A stretch of DNA of 64,000 nucleotides. Source: Pseudoips prasinana. Lineage: Eukaryota; Arthropoda; Insecta; Lepidoptera; Nolidae. The stretch covers positions 5,580,001-5,644,000 of the forward strand of contig OX621266.1 of the NCBI GenBank assembly GCA_951640165.1, written 5' to 3'. A program made the translations under genes and the position numbers. Of the stretch, positions 47,645-57,791 are shown one piece after another. How positions within the stretch are numbered: the first letter of the stretch is position 1; the number at the start of each line of letters is the position of its first letter. Below the pieces are notes generated by a model that made no database searches, was not told the DNA's origin, and saw nothing but the letters and a program-made list of their open reading frames with translations.

Positions 47645-49267
47645 TACCAGACACTTTACACGCAAAATTGCATTTGTTTAATGTTTGACACTAATTAGTT
47701 GCCGAGTTGTACGACAAAAGCGACTAGATCGCTTCTACAACTGTCTGGCCGCATCCCGGAGCATAATTCATACCTATTAGTTACAGTATAACTTAAATAA
47801 CCCAAATTTCGGCATAAATTCTGGTGCAAAAACAGGTTTTTGGACCTTTTTTCAAATTTTTTTCATAAACACCCCTCCACTTTTGAACGTTTTTGTATAG
47901 CCCTCGGTGAGGCGCGTCCCTGGACACCCCGTTCGCGGAAATCGGACGACAAAAACTTCAAAAATTGGCCTACATACCCCTTCTCCATACTAAATTAGAA
48001 CATAGAAATTGCACCTAAGCTCCGGAATTGTTGTATAGAAAATATAAACTTACAACACAATTTTTCAATTTTTGGCCGTTTTTGATTATTATTTTTGTGT
48101 TGTAATCTGTCTTTTGACTGTACCTAACGTGTGGGCAAAATATTTTTACTCCCGGCCCCAGGAAAATTGTAGAAAGTCGATTTTCCCGTGTTTACCAGAC
48201 ACTTTACACGCAAAATTGCATTTGTTTAATCGTTTGACACTAATTAGTTGCCGAGTTGTACGACAAAAGCGACTAGATCGCTTCTACAACTGTCTGGCCG
48301 CATCCCGGAGCATAATTCATACCTATTAGTTACAGTATAACTTAAATAACCCAAATTTCGGCATAAATTCTGGTGCAAAAACAGGTTTTTGGACCTTTTT
48401 TCAATTTTTTTTCATAAACACCCCTCCACTTTTGAACGTTTTTGTATAGCCCTCGGTGAGGCGCGTCCCTGGACACCCCGTTCGCGGAAATCGGACGACA
48501 AAAACTTCAAAAATTGGCCTACATACCCCTTCTCCATACTAAATTAGAACATAGAAATTGCACCTAAGCTCCGGAATTGTTGTATAGAAAATATAAACTT
48601 ACAACACAATTTTTAAATTTTTGGCCGTTTTTGATTATTATTTTTGTGTTGTAATCTGTCTTTTGACTGTACCTAACGTGTGGGCAAAATATTTTTACTC
48701 CCGGCCCCAGGAAAATTGTAGAAAGTCGATTTTCCCGTGTTTACCAGACACTTTACACGCAAAATTGCATTTGTTTAATCGTTTGACACTAATTAGTTGC
48801 CGAGTTGTACGACAAAAGCGACTAGATCGCTTCTACAACTGTCTGGCCGCATCCCGGAGCATAATTCATACCTATTAGTTACAGTATAACTTAAATAACC
48901 CAAATTTCGGCATAAATTCTGGTGCAAAAACAGGTTTTTGGACCTTTTTTCAAATTTTTTTCATAAACACCCCTCCACTTTTGAACGTTTTTGTATAGCC
49001 CTCGATGAGGCGCGTCCCTGGACACCCCGTTCGCGGAAATCGGACGACAAAAACTTCAAAAATTGGCCTACATACCCCTTCTCCATACTAAATTAGAACA
49101 TAGAAATTGCACCTAAGCTCCGGAATTGTTGTATAGAAAATATAAACTTACAACACAATTTTTCAATTTTTGGCCGTTTTTGATTAATATTTTTGTGTTG
49201 TAATCTGTCTTTTGACTGTACCTAACGTGTGGGCAAAATATTTTTACTCCCGGCCCCAGGAAAATTG
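47645..49267 (-). repeat. Inverted array of diverged 549-bp satellite variant
   Basis: Three units (junction at 47642, then GTTTACCAG at 48190 and 48739; 548 and 549 bp) that are the reverse complement of the neighbouring satellite but diverged and about 90 bp longer. The extra sequence lies around GTTGCCGAGTTGTACGAC to GCATCCCGGAGC. Among themselves the three units are almost identical. The open frames at 48072-48329 and 48621-48878 are chance frames of the repeat. The array ends within a unit at 49267. Confidence 0.93.
47931..47947 (+). other. CENP-B-box-like motif in the inverted variant
   Basis: Reads GTTCGCGGAAATCGGAC. Against the 462-bp array motif only one base differs, at a position that is free in the CENP-B box. 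It lies in the longest well-conserved stretch between the two satellite forms (about 47900-47955) and recurs in the next two units. Confidence 0.7.
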
Positions 49268-49271
49268 TTAC

Positions 49272-49830
49272 CTTCGCTCCAAGCAGGCTTCAACCAGTTA
49301 ATCAAGGCAAGCTTGTAAGTCGAGTACTCCACGTATGTAAGTTCTCGCATGGTCACTGCACCATACGGCACCATATCTTGAAAAAGGTCATCAATCTCTC
49401 GGTCGCCGCAAACTGTCTTGATACACGCTCCTTTGCTTCGTCTAACGTTTTGCACAACGGGTACGACTTCGAAGTCCATTTGCGAGCTCGACATCGAAGA
49501 TGTGTCAATGTAACGTATCGAGTTTCGTAATCGGTTCACGAGTTTGCGATACAGCCGTAAATTCACAATCAGCGGGGTTGTATTTCCATCGTAATTTTTC
49601 AAATTTCAAACACTATTTTCGCTACGTGGTGGAACCGATTCACGAAAATATTCTTGATTTTGAGTAGCAGGCATTGCGGTAGACACGTAGGATGATTTTG
49701 GAATCGATCCCACCGCTGCTGTCGCAGATTCTGACGGATTTAACTCTGAAACATCGTCGGTGTCCGCCATCATGCACGTGGTGAAAAGAATCAGTGCGCA
49801 CACCCGGCGCAGTCGAGCTCTGGATGCCAA
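49272..49830 (-). pseudogene. Unrecognised exon or gene remnant with in-frame stop
   Basis: On the minus strand an ATG at 49830 opens 74 codons to a TGA at 49606-49608, and the same frame then stays open for about 110 more codons to 49272. Residues 1-22 (charged start, then VCALILFTTCMMA) resemble a signal peptide; the next stretch is Ser/Thr-rich. The second part, after the TGA, includes RLYRKLVNRLRNSIRYIDT and TYVEYSTYKLALINWLKPAW and looks protein-coding in composition. It ends with a good splice donor, GAAG|GTAACA, whose intron side enters the satellite. I do not recognise the protein. It may be a pseudogene, a gene with a readthrough or sequencing-error stop, or two coding pieces of a mobile element. 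Confidence 0.5.
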
Positions 49831-50038
49831 TTGTGTCGTGTCGCTAACACACTAATGTCACTTAGACAACTGACAGACGTCAAAAACGTTACATGCGACA
49901 GTTCATAGACAACCTCGACTCGAACTACTGACTCAGTGAGTAGTGTTTTCCAAACGCTAATAGATGGCGTTACTAGTAAATAAATAGGCCTTTTACTTAA
50001 TTTCTCCGACATATATGTATGTGATACCGATTAACCTC
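49831..50038 (-). other. Region upstream of the unrecognised exon
   Basis: GC-mixed DNA with CAGT-type initiator-like words (for example near 49932) in the right place for a promoter or 5' UTR of the minus-strand exon. No TATA box is evident. This is weak. Confidence 0.25.
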
Positions 50039-50095
50039 AAATATCATAACCAAACTTTGAATGTATCATACATTCAAAGTTTGGTTATGATATTT
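50039..50095. repeat. Perfect palindrome, 27-bp arms, 3-bp spacer
   Basis: 50039-50065 and 50069-50095 are exact reverse complements, separated by TCA. It can form a cruciform or a tight RNA hairpin. No mismatches were found. Confidence 0.95.
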
Positions 50096-50188
50096 GTAAG
50101 CTTATTTATATTAAGTCCCATCCAAGTATCTAATGTTCTACAGTATTTATTGGACGACGGCATATACTATTTGAACATATATAATTTG

Positions 50189-50549
50189 TAAAACACCAAC
50201 AACCTCGCAGGAGTATATTGCTAACATCATATGCAATAACTTTTGTTCTACTAATTCGGACATAACTCATACATGAAAAAAATATGATATTAAAAGTTTT
50301 TGTTGTACTGGCGTGACATTTGTAGGTCTATGTTTCATTCATAAACGCAAGCACGGTGCAAGTACAACCCTTAACTCGCGCACGTGTGCTCATCTTTGCG
50401 ATGCTCGTAGAGTTATAAACATTCATTTATATTAAATTAGTACATTTTTGTGTATGAAAATAAAATCTAACAAATTATCAAAAGTTGTAGAACAAAAGTT
50501 GTTGCTTATGGTATTAAATATCTACTACTGCGAGGTTGTTGGTGTTTTA
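50189..50549. mobile_element. MITE with ~60-bp inverted repeats, TA ends
   Basis: The ends pair over about 60 bp with mismatches: TAAAACACCAACAACCTCG at the left and its reverse complement at the right (ending GTTTTA). A TA at both ends fits the Tc1/mariner target. The interior is non-coding with a GC-richer core around 50375-50400. Non-autonomous; family not named. Confidence 0.75.
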
Positions 50550-51149
50550 GAAGTTACCCTACAATTTACTGGCACATTTGTATTATAAAATAACAGTGAT
50601 AGGATTAAAACAACACTGTGAATACGTCCACCTTTTGTTTTGGTTGTTTCTTTCAGCTATAATGTTGGTATTCACTGAATTACTTGAAAGTCCATTAATA
50701 CCAACATAATAGGAGCGAATCACGAATAAAACAAATGATAACTTTTAGTAGCTCTATTCGCATCTTCTAAATATAACACAAAATAGTATTATAATCCCAA
50801 AAAGGACGATGTAAGGGCTTCACAACTTTACCTAAAGATAATATAATAATTAAATATTACATTTAATTTAATTAATATTTTTATTGACAAATATTATTTA
50901 TTGTAAAATGTTAGCCTCTATTCAAACTAAGTTTTCTATTCTATGTATCAAGCAACTAAATCTACTGGTGACATGAGCAAGCAACGTTACGTTCTAACTA
51001 CGATAAATGTCAAACAAAAATAACCCTTAGGTAAATGCAATGAGACCTAATTTGCTCTCAACTAGTGAATCACAGACCACTTCGCCACTTGGTATTGGGT
51101 TGTATACAGAACGTTACTTGTAGAGGAAATAATAAAACCCACACGGTAA
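50550..51149. other. AT-rich DNA with a small inverted repeat
   Basis: Contains an 11-bp inverted pair ATGTTGGTATT / AATACCAACAT (50662-50672 and 50697-50707). Otherwise nothing is recognised. Confidence 0.5.
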
Positions 51150-51400
51150 TAATATTGTCGCGGCTGCTAAATGCTTGCCTATAACGCCGCAGGTCGTAGG
51201 TTCTATTCCCAGCCAGGACAGATATTTGTGTGCATGAACATGTATGTTTGTCCTGAGTCAGGGTGTAATTATCTATATAAGTATGTATTTACAAAATAAG
51301 AGTAGTATATCAGTTATATGGTTTTCATAGTATTGTCATGGGTGACTGAACCCAAGACAGCAGTCAGGGTCTAATAACTAGTAGACCAACAGGTTAATGA
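51150..51400 (+). mobile_element. tRNA-derived SINE
   Basis: The tRNA-like head carries B box GGTTCTATTCC at 51199-51209 with a degraded A box around 51160. The body phrases AAGTATGTATTTACAAAAT and GTAGTATATCAG match the SINE near 63650-63830 in the other orientation, so they belong to one family. Internal Pol III promoter inferred. Confidence 0.75.
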
Positions 51401-51984
51401 TGTAAATACAATTATTTTATAGCGTATAAAACAGATGGTGATGGGATGAGATCTGAACCTTAAAACATCTTAATCAAGCCCAACGCAACTCCTGCGCAGC
51501 ACGATCAACAATGGCACAGATTCGCTCTACTAATAATAAATCTGTATACAACCAATCTAACCCTTGCAGTTCCCAGTATACAAGGCCAACTCACCAGCAA
51601 TGCCGGGCCGCACGCTGCCTGGGATGGTCTGCCGTCTGGGATGTAAATTTTCACCTTTCGGCAACACGATGTGGTCTCTCTCGTTCTCATTCTCTTTAGC
51701 ACAGTTCCGCATTGCGCTATAACAGAGATCCAAATTAAAATTTGTAAATACTCATGAGAATAGACTAAAAAGTTGTAGCAAATTCAACAACAAACCTCAT
51801 TTTTAAAAGTAAAAAGAAAATTTTAATTGAAGCTTTCTCGACCGGCAATAATAATAATCTATACATATAATAAAATCGTAGGAAAGCCAAAACTGTACAT
51901 AGAATATTTTTTTAAAAGGATACCTGGGACATGATCTACAATCGGGTTAAAGATATTTATTTCTCAAACAGAATAACATTCACT
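51401..51984. other. Spacer, nothing firmly recognised
   Basis: Around 51500-51710 the composition is more balanced and short frames are open on both strands, which suggests an old repeat. There is no domain or boundary to support a gene. Confidence 0.35.
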
Positions 51985-52231
51985 TAGTCAATCAATCAAT
52001 CAATCAATCATTTATTATTTGTAAAACATAGGTACAAAAAAATACAGATCTTAAAGTAAATTACAGTGCGCTATGTTTTGTCTATTTTAAGACATACAAA
52101 TGATTCAAAAAGTAGTTTTAAAGTTCACAGTAAACTATTTTAACAATGTCAAAAAATTCAGTATATAAATCAAAGAAATCATAAAATATATTTGTAGAAT
52201 TTATTTATTTATTAATTTATTTATTTGAATA

Positions 52232-55175
52232 TTAAAAAATGTCAAAAACTTTATCTTTTAAGAAATCGTCAACCGTGTAATAACACTTATCAATTAAAAT
52301 TTTTTGCAATGTTTTCTTGAACTTGTGAACAGGTAATTTTTTTATCTGATCTGGTATTCTATTATATATTCTTGGAACGATGCCAAAGAAGCTTTTATAC
52401 ATTAGTGCCGTTTTACATTTTGTATGACATAATTGATTTAAATATTTAGTACGCATAGGAGTTTTTCTACCATCTGATAATTTAACAAATAGGTGTAAAT
52501 TAGTCTTTACAAATAATGCTGTTTCTAAAATGTACAATGATGGCAGTGTGAGTAGTTTAAAAGATCTGAAGAAAGGTACACAACTATCAGTTATTTTAAT
52601 ATTACACATTGCCCTTATGCATCGCTTTTGCATTTTGAAAACCAGATCTCTATTAGTGGACTGCCCCCAAAAAACAAGTCCATATCGTAAAACTGAACCG
52701 ACTAGTCCATGATAAGCTGTTAATAAAGTTTGAAAAAAGTAAATGTTTTTTTGACAACTGGGAGAGTGCATATGCAGATTGGCTGAGTCGTTTACATAAT
52801 TCTTCTGTATGCGGCTTCCAAGTGAGTTTATTGTCAATCGTAATACCCAAGAATTTGACATGTCTAACCTCTTCTATTTCATTACACCTGTATGAAATAT
52901 TTACAGTAGGGCTTTCTCGCCGCTGATAAAAATGCATTACTTTTGTCTTATTCAGGTTTATAATGAGATTATTATTACTGAGCCAGTCAATGATTTCAGA
53001 AAGAGAATTGTTAATATCATTTTGGTAATTATGTGGATTATCGCATTCAATTATGGCAGTACTGTCGTCTGCGAATAGGACCATTTTTTGACGTGTGGCT
53101 TTTGGAAGATCGTTGATGTATATTAAAAATAGCAACGGCCCTAAGACGCTTCCTTGTGGCACGCCATAATTTATACGTCTTGGTTCAGATTTATAACTTG
53201 TAACCAGTTTAGTCTTAGGACAAATTCTAGTAACCTCTGTGCACTGATATCTGTCACTTAGATACGATTCCAGTAGTTTCAGGACATTTCCTCTGATACC
53301 GTAACTATGAAGTTTTTGTAGTAAGATCTTATGGTCTACATAGTCGAATGCCTTAGTCATGTCTGTGTAGATGGCGCAAATGGGATTTCTTTTATCTACT
53401 GAAGATATGATTCGAGATATTAATTCAAACATTGCCATATTAATTGTTGTATTTTTTCGAAATCCCTTTTGTTCGTTGCAGAATAGTTCATACTTTTCAA
53501 AATATACGTAAAGAGACTGATAAATTATTTTCTCTATTAATTTTGACATTATTGGGATTTTTGCAATTGGCCTATAGTTTTTAATATTTTTTTTATCATC
53601 TCTTTTATGTATTGGCCTAATAATTACACTTTTGAGACTATTTGGGAATACGCCCTCGGTAATACACAAATTGATAATATGAGTCAGTGGTGGTGCCACT
53701 ACGTCCTTTACGTATTTTATTACTTTAGTGGACACACCGTCGTAACCAACAGTACTTGTGTTCTTAAGACTATTAATCATTTGAATTATGTCATGGTTTG
53801 ATACAGGCAACATGAATAATGAATTTGATGTTATATTATCAAGGTTCTGGTTATTATTATGTGGAATGTCACTTTTCATATTTATTTCAATGTCATCAAT
53901 AAAATGATTATTAAATTCATTCGCAATGTCGATAGGGTTCTTAATGAGAATATCATTTATTTTTATTGTCAAAATGGATTCTTCTGGGAAGCATGATTTG
54001 CAGTTATTAATTATTTTCCAAGCAGCTTTAGCTTTATTTCCAGATGTATTAATATAATGGTTATTCCGTGCTTTTTGAGTCAGTTTTAATATTCTTTTAT
54101 AAAGTTTAGTGTATTTTTTTAAAATTTGTTTATTTTTACGGTTAGGGTTAAAACGGTACGTCCAAAGTAGCTGCCTTTGTTTTTGGCTGCACATTTTTAT
54201 GCCACGAGAGATCCATTTTATCGGTTTGTTACATTTGATAGTTATGATTTTATTAGGGAAACACAGTTTATATAAAAGCAGAAAATACTCCATAAAGTTG
54301 TCATAAGATTCGTTAGCATCGTTGGTGTTGAATACTTGTGCAAATGACAGACATTCTAAATAAGATTTAAATTTTAATAAATTTTCGCGTGATATTTCTT
54401 GTTTTTCAATTTTCCAAGATTTTAGAAGACTAGATTTTTTAGTGGGAATTTTTAGTAACTGTGACGTGTGGTCTGAAAGAACTAAATCTATTATTTGTGC
54501 TGTCCATCCCTTTTGAATATTGTGAGCAAAATTATCTATGCATGTACTACTGCTTAATCTAGTGGGCATGTAAAGTGCTAGCTTTAAATTATACTGCAAA
54601 AGAAATGATTCTAATTCTAGGGTAATTTTGTTTTTCTTTAGCACGTCAATATTGAAATCGCCGGTTAAGATTACTTTCTTCTTTGCAAAATTAATTTTAG
54701 TAAATATATGATACAGTTTTTCATAAAATATTGAATAATTATGCTTAGGCACCCTGTATATACAAATAATAATAATATTATGCGGTATTATTTCTATTGC
54801 ACAGCATTCAAACACTCCTGAAACGGATTGTTTTGATATATCAGATATCTCTCTATACAAATAACCTGCCTTGACAAAAATACATGTGCCTCCTCGCTTT
54901 ATATTTCTTGAGAAGTGTGCTGCTAGACGATAATTGGGTATGTATAGTAAATGTTCATTACCTGATTCTACAAAAGTTTCTGTAATACAGATGATATCTA
55001 CGTTCGTTCCTTTATATGACAGCTCGTCTAATTTTACCAGTAGGGCATCCGATTTATTAATTAGACCTGCAATGTTTTGATGCAAAATATTGAGATAATT
55101 ATAGAAAAAACCGAGATTCTTCTTGTGTTTGGGTGTCTGATAAGGAGAACGATTGGTCCTTTTGGAAGCAGTCAA
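52232..55175 (-). pseudogene. LINE ORF2 (endonuclease-RT), one frameshift
   Basis: The first frame runs from ATG 55175 for 840 codons to 52653; the C-terminal part continues in another frame from about 52750 to 52232. An APE-type endonuclease lies at about residues 28-240 (LHQNIAG 31-37, CITETF 63-68, TGDFNIDV 171-178, LSDHT 233-237). Reverse transcriptase motifs are YRPIAKIP (534-541), the catalytic Asp in TDMTKAFD (604-611), GVPQGSVLGP (671-680) and FADD (701-704). The break lies in or between the homopolymers at 52733-52738 (A6) and 52746-52752 (T7), where replication slippage or a sequencing error is likely. Beyond it the usual C-terminal blocks LRYGLVFWG and IYNRIPDQIK are present. All catalytic residues remain, so the copy is recently dead at most. 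The start overlaps ORF1 by 77 bp. Confidence 0.9.
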
Positions 55176-56265
55176 CCTCTATTTGATCTGTTTTCAATGT
55201 GCTTACATACAAAATAAGATCTACCAAATCTGATAATACAATTCTTAAGCCTTTATAATTTAGATTTCCAGATAAATTATATGTTTCATGAGTGTATGGC
55301 AAATTATAATTAGAGTCTAAAACATACGCATAATTACATGTTTCCACATCTAGACACAGCAAGTTGTTAAAGATATCCACTCGGCTATTAAACATTACAT
55401 TTGTGTTCACCATATATTTAAATGTCGGTAGGCATATTATAAAATTAGTGTGTTGTAATGGCATAAGCATTTCGCGGACATATGTAACAAGTTCTATATA
55501 ATTATGTGTTCTTCGGAAATCTTCTTCACCAATATAAATGATACAGAAGTCAGAGTATGTGAAGTTTGCTACTTTTTTATCAATACCGTTCAATAAAACT
55601 TTCAAACCACATTTAGGCATACGGTAATGACATATTTCACTATTATGTAAATGAATGTTTTCAATTATGTCATATAACCTATTGGAAGTTTCACTACTTA
55701 TCATGTATACTTGGTGCTTTGGAGAGGATGGCGGCACTGGTGTTGGATTATCTTGATAACTATCTTGTGACATTTTATTGGTAGCGTTCGAGGCAATTAG
55801 GTTGGCATTTTCACTTCTAATTTCTTTTTCTGCACTCATTAATTTTTGATTCTGTTTGTTTATGGCAGCGTAACAGTCAGAAACTAGAGTATGTGAGTTA
55901 CTTGTCTTGTTTTCCATAGAACTAATTTTATTTCTCTTTGGTGTTTGTGTTTTCCTCTTTATGGGGCTACTGGTGACTCTTTTAAACATTTCATTTTTCT
56001 TGAGTAAGTCGGCATTTGTTCGTTTCAGGGAACTATTTTCTAAAGATAATATTTCTATTTCTTGGTTAGCGCTGTTTAATTGAGACCTAAGGTTTTCAAT
56101 CTCAGTTTTTAAAATGTTTATTTGCTTATCCTCCTCGTCTTCAGACATTCCCGGCATACTGTTTATAGTGCCATCTAATGTTTGAGAAATAATTTCACTA
56201 GTGTCGTTATTCGGTTCTGATATAGTACGTGTCCTACGGAATGTGATGTTTTCTAGGAAGTTCAT
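55099..56265 (-). CDS. LINE ORF1 with coiled coil and SGNH-like domain
   Basis: A 388-residue open frame. Residues about 48-95 form a heptad-like coiled coil (INILKTEIENLRSQLNSANQ and following). A basic segment (SSPIKRKTQTPKRNK, about 98-112) may bind RNA or act in nuclear import. The C-terminal half, about 185-365, resembles the SGNH/esterase-like domain of CR1-type ORF1 proteins: a hydrophobic strand then IGEEDF, a conserved-looking ICLPT strand, and NYKGLRIV near the end. The canonical catalytic Ser and His are not obvious, so esterase activity is doubtful. The stop lies inside ORF2, suggesting coupled or reinitiated translation. The ATG at 56265 is the first in frame. Confidence 0.8.
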   Translation of the reverse strand: MNFLENITFRRTRTISEPNNDTSEIISQTLDGTINSMPGMSEDEEDKQINILKTEIENLRSQLNSANQEIEILSLENSSLKRTNADLLKKNEMFKRVTSSPIKRKTQTPKRNKISSMENKTSNSHTLVSDCYAAINKQNQKLMSAEKEIRSENANLIASNATNKMSQDSYQDNPTPVPPSSPKHQVYMISSETSNRLYDIIENIHLHNSEICHYRMPKCGLKVLLNGIDKKVANFTYSDFCIIYIGEEDFRRTHNYIELVTYVREMLMPLQHTNFIICLPTFKYMVNTNVMFNSRVDIFNNLLCLDVETCNYAYVLDSNYNLPYTHETYNLSGNLNYKGLRIVLSDLVDLILYVSTLKTDQIEVDCFQKDQSFSLSDTQTQEESRFFL

Positions 56266-56313
56266 GATGAAATATAAATTTAAATTCTTACAAAAAGTCT
56301 CTCATCAATTGTC

Positions 56314-56376
56314 GGATTTGAACTTGGAATCACGCGGTACAGCGCCAGTACTTACACCGCTTAGCCATCTGAGCTA
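56314..56376 (-). promoter_or_regulatory. tRNA-like A and B boxes upstream of LINE ORF1
   Basis: On the minus strand an A box TAGCTCAGATGG (56365-56376, perfect to TRGYNNARNNGG) is followed 40 bp later by a B box AGTTCAAATCC (56314-56324). A clean T stem cannot be drawn, so it is not an intact tRNA gene. It may be a SINE head, a tRNA pseudogene or an internal Pol III promoter near the LINE 5' end. Confidence 0.65.
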
Positions 56377-56389
56377 TTGACTTTCCTTT

Positions 56390-57054
56390 CTAATCTTGCG
56401 ATCTAATTGTGTCTTAGTACAGTAAATCCTTGTTATTGCGATAGATGTCGCTTTTTGCAATATCGATTTATGTTAGCACAGTGGCAACATGAGTGGTTTA
56501 TGAGGTTTCAGTTAGATGGCGTTGAGTTGTCTTAACTTCTTATCACGTAGGTGCGTGGTATTTGAATAAAAACCGACTTTTTTCCAGTACTAAGTTTTGT
56601 TAAGATCACTGTTTTTTTATTATTACTGTTTAGAAATAGTTTATAATGTACTTATTTTGTACGTTATTGACTAACAGTTAGATGTATACACTGGTAGCAC
56701 TGTAGCGTTGAGATAATAGAGTATTTTAGTCCAAAATTTGTATAATTATAAAATCAATGTTTTTATAGTCACTCGGCAGTTCTAATCGATGATAACACTC
56801 TCACTGTTTGTTTACGATGCTAGTTTCACTTTTATGGAAAAATCACTGTTCAAATATTAGGTTTCCTATTTTTACGAATTATTTAATTACGAGCACAATC
56901 GCTTGCGTATTTGACAGCTGACAGTTGACTCAAAAGTCAAATCTCATCTCGAAATCTCATTTAGAAATGAGAAATAACAAAATTTGATTACAATTGTTCT
57001 GGAACGAGAATATTTTATGACTAAACTTAAGAACTATACAGTATATGATTTAAC
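56390..57054. other. AT-rich DNA, nothing recognised
   Basis: Either LINE copy 2 5' UTR or flanking DNA. The words GACAGCTGACAGTTGAC (56913) and GATGGCG (56515) are common short elements in insect flanking DNA; no gene is seen. Confidence 0.35.
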
Positions 57055-57335
57055 TTAAGAAATAATAACTCGATATCGATATCGAAGCCAAAAATATAGT
57101 TTTTAGAATTTTTGTCTGTTTATCTGTATGTATGTCCGAGCTAAACTCAAAAAGTACTGCATGGATTTACTTCAAATTTTGCATGAATATTACTAAGAGG
57201 TTGGGTCAAACAAATTACATCCAGACTCAGAACAACTATATATGGGTCACACAAATAGTTGTTCGACGTGGGAATCGAACTCGCGACACGAAGCGGCGAG
57301 GCGACTGACTTAGCCATTGCGCCACACGTGCAGTC
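57055..57335 (-). mobile_element. tRNA-derived SINE
   Basis: On the minus strand an A-box-like TGGCGCAATGG (57314-57324) and a perfect B box GTTCGATTCC (57271-57280). The body has GTTGTTCTGAGTCTGGATG, shared with the SINE at 8335-8500, and ends near ATCGATATCGAG (57070). No TSD was found. Confidence 0.8.
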
Positions 57336-57395
57336 AATCTTATTTATTTGTATAAGCGCCGGAAAACCCGAGAAAGATTTCGGACTTACTCCCGG

Positions 57396-57791
57396 TCAAA
57401 GTCAAAGTAACTTTATTCCGTAAAAATTTTACATTTATGTGGAATCGTTATATTTTTTTTACCCTACCGTGCAGTGCATGACGTGGCAGCTACTGAGTAA
57501 CACTGCCAGAAAACTCAGTAGGAATCCTTTTTCAAAATAAAATATACTTAAGATTAATTACAATCATGTGTGCTGACTCAGAACAACTCCATCCCAAGCA
57601 CTTTTATCACTTAAATAATCAGAAATTTTGTAATATGCCCTGCTACACAATTTGGCTTTAATAATTCTTTTAAACTTATTCCTAGACAATTCTCTAATAT
57701 CATTGGGAAGTTTGTTATAAAATCTTATAAATTGTCCCATAAAAGAGTTACTTATTTTGTGGAGACGGGTAGTATGCAGTATGATGGTCAA
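57396..57791 (-). mobile_element. 5'-truncated LINE, 3' end only
   Basis: A minus-strand frame of 75 codons (57791-57564) matches the C-terminal end of LINE ORF2 proteins (FIRFYNKLPNDIRELS block), followed by a short 3' UTR with AATAAAGTTAC and a tail of two TTTGAC units (about 57396-57407). A second remnant of the same 3' terminus lies at 61552-61610. 5' truncation is typical of LINE insertion. It is dead. Confidence 0.8.

Larger units (their letters stand above)
51988..56265 (-). mobile_element. Non-LTR retrotransposon (LINE copy 2), CR1/Daphne-like
   Basis: On the minus strand: ORF1 (56265-55099), overlapping ORF2 (from 55175), a short 3' UTR and a tail of TTGA repeats (TCAA units at 51988-52010 on the plus strand). 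A short tandem tail and an ORF1 with an SGNH-like region are features of CR1-group elements, including Daphne-like lineages of insects; the exact clade is inference. The 5' end is not defined; the 5' UTR may extend beyond 56265 and would then include the tRNA-like boxes at 56314-56376. ORF2 has one frameshift, so the copy is probably dead. Confidence 0.85.

Noticed and set aside
12868..47665. Dozens of 60-97-codon open frames inside the satellite, almost the same peptide each time (KKLCDELLFSKEMFPSLGA...)
   Set aside because: They follow the monomer period, several rely on a TTG start, many copies break the frame by small indels, and the diverged 549-bp form does not keep it. Repeat identity explains the recurrence better than a gene family.
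48072..48878. Two identical 85-codon frames 549 bp apart
   Set aside because: They are the same position of two units of the inverted satellite; no start context, domain or conservation in the 462-bp form.
49791..50012. 73-codon minus-strand frame overlapping the start of the unrecognised exon
   Set aside because: It has no signal peptide or domain and overlaps the better frame in another phase.
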